DNA of 22,631 bases from a virus. The stretch spans positions 1-22,631 of IMG/VR virus record IMGVR_UViG_3300035670_001317. One strand, 5' to 3'. The stretch's first letter is position 1. Every line of letters starts with the position of its first letter. Of this stretch, positions 6,896-13,115 are shown in pieces. The notes under the pieces were generated by a model, which was not told the DNA's origin, did no database searches, and saw nothing but the letters and a program-made list of their open reading frames with translations. The position numbers were made by a program, and so were the translations under genes.

Positions 6896-7539
6896 TATGG
6901 ATTTACCTCGTCCAGCAATTGCAGAAAGGCCTGTAAATCCCGCTTAATTCCTATCCCCTCTTTGTAGGCTTTCCAGCGTTGGAAGTCGTTAAACCCCAAC
7001 ACAATGGCTAGGGGATAACTGCCGCCAATGGAGGGCACAGGGCCAGCCTCGTCCTCCTCTTCCTCATCATCACCAGGGCCATAGTCACCTCCACCCCGGA
7101 ATATCTGGGCGGGTTGATAGTCCGTCTGGGGTTTGTCGGGCACCTCCTCTCCTAGCAGGTTATCTATCTCCAGGTCAGAGAAGCCGGTTAACTCCAGGTC
7201 AAAACCTGCCATATCCAACTCCTCTAATTCCTGGGACAAGAGGTCAGCATCCCAATCGGCCCAATTAGCGGAACGGTTGGCCAACAGTCGGAAGGCCTTT
7301 ACCTGCTCTGATGTGAGTTCATCAGCCAGGACGACGGGCACCTGGGCCAATTCCATCTGTATGGCGGCTTTTAGGCGTAGGTGGCCATCTACCACCGTGC
7401 CATCGGACTGCACTACCACCGGCATCCTAAACCCAAACTCAGCGATAGAGGCGATCATCTTGTCCACCACTGCATCATTCTGGCGGGGGTTGCGCTCGTA
7501 GGGTTTGAATCGGTCTAGTGTCCAGTGTTCTAGCTTCAT
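6895..7539 (-). CDS. ParB N-terminal-domain protein
   Basis: 214 residues. Residues 1-90 are a ParB/sulfiredoxin-like domain: LDRFKPYERNPRQND, IASIAEFGFRMPVVV, then TVVDGHLRLKAAIQM (about 48-62) with the conserved G-H-R box that binds nucleotide in this family. In phages such domains usually lead a DNA methyltransferase. Here there is no methylase; a helical segment with SANWADWDADLLSQELEEL follows, then an acidic run (GDDEEEEDEA, about 155-165) and an IVLGFNDFQRWKAYKEGIG segment. It is coupled by a TAATG junction to the radical SAM gene. Its ATG shares bases with the stop of a tiny membrane-peptide frame. Likely a DNA-binding, nucleotide-dependent or targeting subunit for its partner; nuclease activity is not evident. 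Confidence 0.8.
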   Translation of the reverse strand: MKLEHWTLDRFKPYERNPRQNDAVVDKMIASIAEFGFRMPVVVQSDGTVVDGHLRLKAAIQMELAQVPVVLADELTSEQVKAFRLLANRSANWADWDADLLSQELEELDMAGFDLELTGFSDLEIDNLLGEEVPDKPQTDYQPAQIFRGGGDYGPGDDEEEEDEAGPVPSIGGSYPLAIVLGFNDFQRWKAYKEGIGIKRDLQAFLQLLDEVNP

Positions 7540-7616
7540 AGGATGCGATCTAGGCAGTAGGTAAACAGCAAAAAGATGGAAACGAGCAGGAGCATGACAG
7601 CGAATAGTTCCAGCAT
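7536..7616 (-). CDS. Possible 26-residue membrane peptide
   Basis: A tiny frame starts at ATG 7616 (MLELFAVMLLLVSIFLLFTY...) and ends with TGA overlapping the ATG of the ParB-domain gene (ATGA). Nearly all of it is one hydrophobic helix. Against it: the ATG follows the T-run of a terminator directly and has no Shine-Dalgarno. For it: the clean hydrophobic composition and the coupled stop/start. It may only serve to deliver ribosomes to the next gene, or may be chance. Confidence 0.3.
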   Translation of the reverse strand: MLELFAVMLLLVSIFLLFTYCLDRIL

Positions 7617-7618
7617 AG

Positions 7619-7640
7619 AAAAAACCCGCCGTAGCGGGCT
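7619..7640 (-). terminator. Intrinsic terminator after the scaffold gene
   Basis: On the minus strand AGCCCGCTACGGCGGGTTTTTT: a CCCGC/GCGGG stem with a TACG loop, extendable by a G-T and an A-T pair, followed by six T. It starts eight bases after the scaffold stop and would stop or reduce transcription into ParB, radical SAM and capsid genes. Confidence 0.7.
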
Positions 7641-7647
7641 ATTGAGG

Positions 7648-8394
7648 TCACATCGACTGGGCTTCTGCTTTGAGGCGGTCATATTCAGCCCGATTGTTTT
7701 TATAGAGCTTGGCTTGCTCGGTTAGATTCCAGGTTCCCTTAGCAAAGGGGTTGTTGCCACTGCTAGCCACGGTGCCGCTATTGGGGGCCGGAGGGGCACC
7801 AGACCCACGCATCCCACTAGAGCGGAAATGGTGGGCATACTCGTCATTTTTCTTTAAGGATTCGATGTACTCTTTGACCGGGATCTCTCGGTAGCCATCC
7901 ACTACCACGGGTTCCCGTCCCTCATTGAGTTTGAGTTGGGATTTGGTCAGGGCCAGCAGTTGCTTAGGAGCGATCACCCCAGCCCTGGCGTATTCGTCGA
8001 GGACTCGGTTATCGAGTTGGAGGGTTTGCAGTTCCCGTTCCCGCTCCTCGGCTTTTTTGGCAAGCTCCTCTTTTTCCTGTTTTAGGAGGTCTTCCCTTTC
8101 TTGTAGTTGTCGCCGGAAGTCTTCCCTTTCTTTTTCGAGCCTTTTCCGCTCTTTTTCGAGGGCATCGGCATATTTTCCTTGGGATTCGAGTTCTTCACGT
8201 TCCTTGTCCTCTTTGAATTTGATTAGGGATTCAATGTCTAGGTCTTGGTATTTGCGGTAACGCTCAGCGTCGGCCCTGCGTTCTGCAATCAGTTCGTCTC
8301 GTTTGGAGAGTAGTTTGGCCTTCTCCTCTTCCAGGGTGCCGATCTTGCTCTCTAGGGTGGAAATAACTGCCTTTGCTTCCTCTAAAGTTTCCAT
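7648..8394 (-). CDS. Capsid scaffolding protein
   Basis: 248 residues, highly charged. Residues ~1-130 are a long heptad-rich coiled coil (TLESKIGTLEEEKAKLLSKR; EKERKRLEKEREDFRRQLQE; KEELAKKAEERERELQTLQL). Then come LDEYARAGVIAPKQLLALTK, a short IPVKEYIESLKKNDEYAHHF helix, a Gly/Pro/Ser linker, and the ending NPFAKGTWNLTEQAKLYKNN with RLKAEA. That NPF-KGTWNLTEQ tail is typical of phage scaffold proteins and probably binds the coat protein. Scaffolds guide capsid assembly and leave before DNA fills the head. The capsid gene would normally follow at once, but two accessory genes intervene. Upstream lies a motif shared with the portal leader. Confidence 0.8.
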   Translation of the reverse strand: METLEEAKAVISTLESKIGTLEEEKAKLLSKRDELIAERRADAERYRKYQDLDIESLIKFKEDKEREELESQGKYADALEKERKRLEKEREDFRRQLQEREDLLKQEKEELAKKAEERERELQTLQLDNRVLDEYARAGVIAPKQLLALTKSQLKLNEGREPVVVDGYREIPVKEYIESLKKNDEYAHHFRSSGMRGSGAPPAPNSGTVASSGNNPFAKGTWNLTEQAKLYKNNRAEYDRLKAEAQSM

Positions 8395-8406
8395 AATTGC
8401 TTCAAA

Positions 8407-8425
8407 TAGACTCAGCCCTAGTCTA
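8407..8425. repeat. Inverted repeat between divergent scaffold and glycosyltransferase genes
   Basis: TAGACT-CAGCCCT-AGTCTA: two six-base arms around a seven-base centre, 12 bases ahead of the scaffold ATG. It could be an operator for either divergent gene or an mRNA hairpin in the scaffold leader. No T-run follows on either strand. Confidence 0.35.
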
Positions 8426-8431
8426 GCAGTT

Positions 8432-8455
8432 TGTTCGGTGTACGATATAGCAAAC
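8432..8455 (-). promoter_or_regulatory. Promoter-like motif, copy 1 (ahead of scaffold)
   Basis: Minus-strand GTTTGCTATATCGTACAC plus six more bases matches the motif at 13083-13106 ahead of the portal in 20 of 24 positions. It contains TTTGCTATA, resembling an extended -10 (TGnTATA). It ends 37 bases before the scaffold start. A shared late-gene promoter or activator site is inferred. Confidence 0.4.
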
Positions 8456-8469
8456 GTCTATTGAACCTT

Positions 8470-9609
8470 ATGCCTAAATTACTATTCTGCGGAGATGCCA
8501 TGGCGGCTACCGGATTCGCCCGTGTAACGCATGGACTACTGGACAATCTGAGCCACGATTGGGACGTTCATGTGTTGGCTATAAACTACTACGGCGACCC
8601 CCACGGGCACCGTTACCGGCTCTATCCTGCCTACTCTGGGGGGGATGTCTATGGATTCGGACGAATGAAGGAATTAGTGCGGAAAATCCAGCCCGATATG
8701 GTGGTCATCCTGAACGACATCTGGATCTGCCGGAAACTAGCAGAGCAGATTCCCGAGGACTACGATGGTCGGATTATCCTCTATTTCCCCATTGACTCTA
8801 AGAACTTCTGCCAGCCCTTGGTGGAGAACCTAGAGCGGTATGAGCTAGTCACCTATACCCAATTTGCGGTCAATGTGTTGCGAGAGGCAGGGGTGACACA
8901 ACCGATCAAGGTGTTGCCCCATGGGGTGGATACTAACGTCTTTTACCCGGTGAATAAGTCACAGGCTCGGCGGGTGGGCAAGGGAATCGGAGAGGAGGAT
9001 TTTATTGTCCTCAACCCCAACAGGAATCAGCCCCGAAAGCGCATAGACCTCACCATCCAGGGTTTCTGTCGGTTCGCCGCTGATAAACCCGATGCCCGCC
9101 TGTATCTACACATGGGCAAAAAGGATTTGGGGTGGGATATTGAAATGCTGTTCACAATGGAGGCCCAGCGGCATGGCTTTGACCCCAAGGGCCGCCTTAT
9201 CACCAGCGGAGATCTAGACGTAGGAGCAGGGGGCCTGCCCGTGGACATTCTCAATGCGGTGTATAACGTGGCAGACTGCCATATCAATACCAGTGAGGGG
9301 GAGGGGTGGGGGCTTACCAGCCATGAGGGTGCCGCCTGTCGCATTCCTCAAATCGTCCCGGCTCACTCGGCCTGCCAGGAGTTGTTTTCAGATTGTGGGG
9401 TGATCATGCCCGTGGCCCAAGAGCGCTATGACATGGAAACTCTGCGGGTCTGGGGGGTGGTGTGGCCGGAATCTGTTACCCGTGCCCTGGATTGGGTTTA
9501 CCACAACCGAGACCAATCCCAATCCCTGTCCACCAAAGCCTATTACAAACTAACCAACTACACCTGGGATAAGGTAGCCCAGCAGTTTGAAGCAATTCTG
9601 CTAGGATAG
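8470..9609 (+). CDS. GT4-family glycosyltransferase (GT-B fold)
   Basis: 379 residues from ATG 8470 (MPKLLFCGDAMAATGFARVT); a TTG 39 bases earlier is less likely. The first half has a GT-B N-terminal domain with the G-A-R loop after strand 1 and IQPDMVVILNDIW. The C-terminal domain has KVLPHGVDTNVFYP (148-160), NPNRNQPRKRIDL (182-194) with the basic residues that hold the nucleotide-sugar phosphates, and EGEGWGLTSHEGAA, where Glu278 and Glu286 form the E-x7-E motif of GT4 retaining enzymes. IPQIVPAHSACQELF follows as in that family. Acceptor unknown: phage DNA, a virion protein or host surface glycan. It alone points rightward inside the late operon and has its own terminator, typical of an independently expressed accessory gene. 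Confidence 0.85.
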   Translation: MPKLLFCGDAMAATGFARVTHGLLDNLSHDWDVHVLAINYYGDPHGHRYRLYPAYSGGDVYGFGRMKELVRKIQPDMVVILNDIWICRKLAEQIPEDYDGRIILYFPIDSKNFCQPLVENLERYELVTYTQFAVNVLREAGVTQPIKVLPHGVDTNVFYPVNKSQARRVGKGIGEEDFIVLNPNRNQPRKRIDLTIQGFCRFAADKPDARLYLHMGKKDLGWDIEMLFTMEAQRHGFDPKGRLITSGDLDVGAGGLPVDILNAVYNVADCHINTSEGEGWGLTSHEGAACRIPQIVPAHSACQELFSDCGVIMPVAQERYDMETLRVWGVVWPESVTRALDWVYHNRDQSQSLSTKAYYKLTNYTWDKVAQQFEAILLG

Positions 9610-9647
9610 TCCTGCTGTTTCACACAGAAAGACGCGCAGTATTGGCG

Positions 9648-9668
9648 ACCCCTGTTTAGGGGTTTTTT
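9648..9668 (+). terminator. Intrinsic terminator of the glycosyltransferase gene
   Basis: ACCCCT-GTTT-AGGGGT followed by a run of T (TTTTTT in all) 38 bases after the glycosyltransferase stop: a six-pair stem with a U-run on the plus strand. The minus strand has no U-run after it, so it acts mainly rightward. Confidence 0.8.
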
Positions 9669-9679
9669 ATTGTCTAACC

Positions 9680-10228
9680 TTACTCCAACCGACTAATTTC
9701 TTGTTTGCGCTCAAGCCTTGGCGTTTTTAGCATACGCCCCTTTTTACTACGGACAACCTCATATACATTTTCAAATTTATCCGCGCCTATAATCTTTCCA
9801 TGTTCTGACTCAAGCCCCTTTATCACGTTGTCAATAGCCTCGCGGCTTCTCGTCTCAACGCTTAACGACTTGAATTTAAGCCCGCCTTTTGGCTTGATGC
9901 TTAACGTATAGGCATCAATTTCCCGATACCCAGTGTTACCAACTTGGTTGTCCCATATTGGCTTTTTCTGATAGACAAGCTCTACTTCTGTCCCATCCTT
10001 GTACTGAAACAAATTACTGTTACTGAATTGCGTAGCAGACTTAGATGGCGACGATTGCTTTTCTCTTAGTCGCCCAGCCCGTTTCTGGCGCAACTCATTA
10101 AACTCTGACTGAGTGATAACTTGCCCCTGGCTATACTGCCCGCCCCCGTCCTTGTTGGGAATCACCCGAGGGGTTAGCCCCGTCTTGGTTTTCACCTTGA
10201 CCCATGTTCCAATACTTGGCCCTGCCAT
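9680..10228 (-). CDS. Accessory protein with the shared MAGP/TWVKV N-terminal module
   Basis: 182 residues, ATG 10228 preceded by AGGAAGG. Residues 1-50 (MAGPSIGTWVKVKTKTG ... QGQVITQSEFNELRQ) align with the first 50 of the protein at 2082-2966: MAGP, TWVKV, a K-x-G, paired Gly, QGQ-ITQ-EFNE-R are all kept. After a basic, Ser-rich linker (RAGRLREKQSSPSKS) the rest differs: a beta-rich stretch with VELVYQKKPIW and IDAYTLSIKPKGGLKFKSLS, then a helix with REAIDNVIKGLESEHG and a basic C-terminus. I do not recognise this domain. The gene lies just downstream of the MuF-like gene and runs toward the rightward glycosyltransferase. It may be a virion-targeted or DNA-binding cargo protein; unproven. 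Confidence 0.6.
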   Translation of the reverse strand: MAGPSIGTWVKVKTKTGLTPRVIPNKDGGGQYSQGQVITQSEFNELRQKRAGRLREKQSSPSKSATQFSNSNLFQYKDGTEVELVYQKKPIWDNQVGNTGYREIDAYTLSIKPKGGLKFKSLSVETRSREAIDNVIKGLESEHGKIIGADKFENVYEVVRSKKGRMLKTPRLERKQEISRLE

Positions 10229-10262
10229 GTTGACCTTCCTATAAGTGATCTGTGTCGCATCA

Positions 10263-10297
10263 GCACTGCTTAGCGGAGGGCCACGGGCCTATTTCTA
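10263..10297 (-). repeat. Copy 2 of a duplicated stem-loop element
   Basis: Starts at the TAG stop of the MuF-like gene: TAGAAATAGGCCCGTGGCC, then TCCGCTAAGCAGTGC. The GGCC-CGT-GGCC hairpin replaces GGTC-TGT-GACC of copy 1 (5650-5686), so both arms changed in step. It sits in the leader of the gene starting at 10228. Confidence 0.5.
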
Positions 10298-11530
10298 GTT
10301 TAGCCGTTGCAACTGGGCCAGGCTAATTTCAGACCCGTCAGAGCGCACCATCTCCGCCAGTGTTACCCGGCCATCTAGGAACAGTTTTGCTTTGCCCTTG
10401 CCCAGGATGGCTTGCACCTTCTCCGGTGGTTGAGCCTTTAGCCATTCTTCATAACTCAGGTCAGCCCGCACCTGTCCCCTGTCACTGGCCCTGGTTCCCG
10501 TCTCTGGCTCAGGGATTCCTAACCCCTTGTAATCAATAACCGGGGTGGTTGTACTACGGCAATTGAAATGGAGGGGCGGGGTTGGCCCTTCGCCATAGTT
10601 GAACACTTTGCGGTCTAAAGCCCTGCATTGGGCGGTAGTCCGACTGTCCAGGGTGGCAAGGTAGCGGTATTTTTTAGTAACGTGCTGGTTTGCCTGGTAG
10701 ACCGCTTGATTGGCCGCATTAGCTACGTTCTGCACCGATGTCCTAACCAAGGTTCTAACCTGGGCGTTTTTGGCTTCCAGGGCCGCTCCTTTGCCCAGGA
10801 AAGTTCGGCCCTCTTGGTAGCGGATTTGGCCCACTAGCCGCCGGGTGATTTGGTCGGTGGTCTCGGATTGCATCAGCCCTAGCCTCACCTGTCGGTCAAA
10901 CAGATCGGCACTGCCTTCAGTGATGGCCCGAAACCTTTTGATGATCGGTACGTTATCCATGGTACGGGCCAATTCTGTACCGAGGGGTGTCCGTAGGTTG
11001 ATGGTGACGGGCATATCAGCCACAGCCTGAGCCATAGCTTCTGCTTTCTCTCTACCCAGGATCAGGGGAATGTCTGAGGGGTTCTGGGTGGCTAATAACC
11101 GGGCATAGTTGGGCGGCACCTCTACGGTGTTGATAACGACGCTGGAGGGGATGGTGTCAGCGGCTAGGGTTTGGCCAATGAGCCGTCCGTCAATGGTGCC
11201 CCCTTCGATAGCCAGGGCCATCTGTCGCTGAATGAAATCGGCCTGGGCTTCTGCCACCCCCTGCAATGCTTCCACCAATAGCGCCTCAGCCTCTGCCCCA
11301 GCGGTGGCGATACTCTGACGGGTCTGGAGCAGAAAGGCCCTGAGCCGTTGGGCATTGTAACTAGCCGGACTGCCGCCTTGCCCTAGGTCGATGGTGGCCA
11401 ACTGTTTGACCGCATCAATGTAGGCATCGTTGAGCAGGGTGAGGAGCCGGTTACTAACGCCATTAGAGTAGCGGTTGAGGTAGATCTGCCGGGTGATGAT
11501 GTTTTGGACTGGATCATCGCGGTTGACCAT
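10295..11530 (-). CDS. Minor head protein, SPP1 gp7/Mu gpF-like
   Basis: 411 residues. Around residues 290-330, LATLDSRTTAQCRALDRKVF, then GPTPPLHFNCRSTTTPV, is the diagnostic MuF core (D-RTT--C, PP-HFNCRST). The N-terminal 250 residues are mostly helical, with LTLLNDAYIDAVKQLATIDL and RRLVGQIRYQEGRTFLGKGA. MuF proteins bind the portal, are packed in small number in the head and help DNA ejection. Its start overlaps the portal stop by 17 bases, the classic portal-MuF order. The C-terminus (GKAKLFLDGRVTLAEMVRSD) looks short: no toxin-like extension of the MuF-toxin kind is fused here. Confidence 0.85.
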   Translation of the reverse strand: MVNRDDPVQNIITRQIYLNRYSNGVSNRLLTLLNDAYIDAVKQLATIDLGQGGSPASYNAQRLRAFLLQTRQSIATAGAEAEALLVEALQGVAEAQADFIQRQMALAIEGGTIDGRLIGQTLAADTIPSSVVINTVEVPPNYARLLATQNPSDIPLILGREKAEAMAQAVADMPVTINLRTPLGTELARTMDNVPIIKRFRAITEGSADLFDRQVRLGLMQSETTDQITRRLVGQIRYQEGRTFLGKGAALEAKNAQVRTLVRTSVQNVANAANQAVYQANQHVTKKYRYLATLDSRTTAQCRALDRKVFNYGEGPTPPLHFNCRSTTTPVIDYKGLGIPEPETGTRASDRGQVRADLSYEEWLKAQPPEKVQAILGKGKAKLFLDGRVTLAEMVRSDGSEISLAQLQRLN

Positions 11531-13055
11531 TGGTGTCCTCCGGTGGCATCATCTCAGCCTGAGCCTGTTGGCCCTCTAGGGCAATCTCCTGGGACTGCCG
11601 CTGTTGCTCGGCCTGCATCTCCATCTGTTGGGTCTGTTTCTCAACCAGGGATTGCTGGGTCATCTCAATCTCTTTCTCAACGTCAAACTCAGTGACACCG
11701 GCAAAAACGTCACCGTCTTGCAGGATTTCTAACAGGGTTTTGTGGGTAATGGCTTGAGATAGCCAGAGTTGCATATAGGCGTTAATTTCGGCGGGGTCTA
11801 AGCCAACGTCGATAAAGTCCCGATTAACTTTGGCGGTGCCAGCCTTCTCACCCAGATAAGCGGCATGGAACATCAGGCAGTTATCCAAACAATCCTCAAG
11901 TCCCTGGGCCAGAGTGTTCAGACCGGCATCCCCCTGGGAACGGTCAATGCGTTTGGCTTGGGCAGTCTCGGCCCCCATTTTTTGCCCCATGATAGCCGCC
12001 AACGATAGGGAGTTAATCTCATGCTCGATTTTGGCTAGTCTCTCAGCCTGGGCACTGAAGGAAGCACCTCCCGGCTCGATGTATTGAGCCTTGCCATCAG
12101 AGGGGAAATTGATGGCCTCGTTTGGCCCTACGCTCACCTCATCCACGGTATTAGGGAAGCCAAAGAACGCCAGCATGGGGACTGCTGAGATATGGAGCAT
12201 CCAGTCTAGGTCTGACTGTAACTGAAAATGTTTTAGGTTCAAGTGTGCTATATCAAGCAATGGGGGACGGGATTCTAGCACCCTCACCTTATCGGCGTAG
12301 CAGATTGAGAAGGGGATGTACTCTAGAGACGTTGTACCCTCATCAGATAGGCGGTAGTCTCCACCCTCCTCCACCTGGGTATAAAGCCGCCATTTCCCCG
12401 GCTCTAGTACCCGAATCCTGTACAAGAATTTTTCGCCAAATTCGCCATCAGGCTCAGTAATGGACTCCCTTAACCGTACCTGGGTTAGTTGCTCCGCTCC
12501 TCCCTTGATGGTGGAACGCCAACCCAAGATGTCCTTCGGCTCGTACAAAACCCAATAAGGCCTGCGGTTGGCGGTCTTCTCTTCCGCCAGAGTGAGCAGG
12601 GGTTGATCCTCGGTAGGCATATCCACCAAAACGCCCGCATGACCGTAATAGACAGCGCACTCTAATAGCTTCTTGGTGAAGACCTGAAGATTATCTCCCA
12701 AAAGGTTAATATTATATGCGTGCTGAAGAAAGGTGTCGCTCACATCGTCTAGGGACACTTCTTTCCTTAGCACCAGCCCGGTAATCAACTGCTGGAGACG
12801 GACTAGGTAAGGGGAGAGGACTGAACGGTTTAGACGTGATTCATATGCACTGTCCCCCTCTCGCGGCTCTTGAGGGAGGAAGGTTTGCCTTTGTTGTCTC
12901 ATCGCATGGGTTCCCCCGCGCAAAGAATCGATCAGCTTCCAGTGCTTGGACATATTCAAGTAGGCCCAGCACGGGTCTTCCGGTTTTGTAACCGCAACCG
13001 CCCTCGTTAGATAAGGGGCACGTTCAAACTGGTTGTAATACAAATCTTGGCTCAT
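11514..13055 (-). CDS. Portal protein (DUF4055 type)
   Basis: 513 residues. It lies between terminase and MuF genes and matches the DUF4055 portal pattern: YLNMSKHWKLIDSLRGGTHA at about 32-51, YLVRLQQLITGLVLRKEVSL near 83, LLECAVYYGHAGVLVDMPTE near 132, a RRPYWVLYEPKDILGW strand near 163, IPFSICYADK near 247 and FQLQSDLDWMLHISAVPML near 282. A helical SFSAQAERLAKIEHEINSLS follows and a Gln-rich C-terminal tail (VEKQTQQMEMQAEQQRQSQE). Portals form the dodecameric ring at the packaging vertex, bind TerL and admit DNA. The leader has a promoter-like motif shared with the scaffold leader. Confidence 0.85.
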   Translation of the reverse strand: MSQDLYYNQFERAPYLTRAVAVTKPEDPCWAYLNMSKHWKLIDSLRGGTHAMRQQRQTFLPQEPREGDSAYESRLNRSVLSPYLVRLQQLITGLVLRKEVSLDDVSDTFLQHAYNINLLGDNLQVFTKKLLECAVYYGHAGVLVDMPTEDQPLLTLAEEKTANRRPYWVLYEPKDILGWRSTIKGGAEQLTQVRLRESITEPDGEFGEKFLYRIRVLEPGKWRLYTQVEEGGDYRLSDEGTTSLEYIPFSICYADKVRVLESRPPLLDIAHLNLKHFQLQSDLDWMLHISAVPMLAFFGFPNTVDEVSVGPNEAINFPSDGKAQYIEPGGASFSAQAERLAKIEHEINSLSLAAIMGQKMGAETAQAKRIDRSQGDAGLNTLAQGLEDCLDNCLMFHAAYLGEKAGTAKVNRDFIDVGLDPAEINAYMQLWLSQAITHKTLLEILQDGDVFAGVTEFDVEKEIEMTQQSLVEKQTQQMEMQAEQQRQSQEIALEGQQAQAEMMPPEDTNGQPR

Positions 13056-13082
13056 GGTGGCACGGATGGGGATTGGTCACTA

Positions 13083-13106
13083 TGTCCAGTGTAGGCTATA
13101 GCAAAC
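13083..13106 (-). promoter_or_regulatory. Promoter-like motif, copy 2 (ahead of portal)
   Basis: Minus-strand GTTTGCTATAGCCTACAC plus six bases, 27 bases before the portal ATG, agrees with the scaffold-leader motif (8432-8455) at 20 of 24 positions. It sits in a 60-base gap after the AT-rich nuclease gene. A loosely similar CTGTAACCTACA occurs ahead of the small terminase gene. Confidence 0.4.
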
Positions 13107-13115
13107 AGCGAACAC

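Noticed and set aside
10295-10500. Fused toxin domain at the MuF C-terminus
   Set aside because: The protein ends soon after the MuF core with no added domain.
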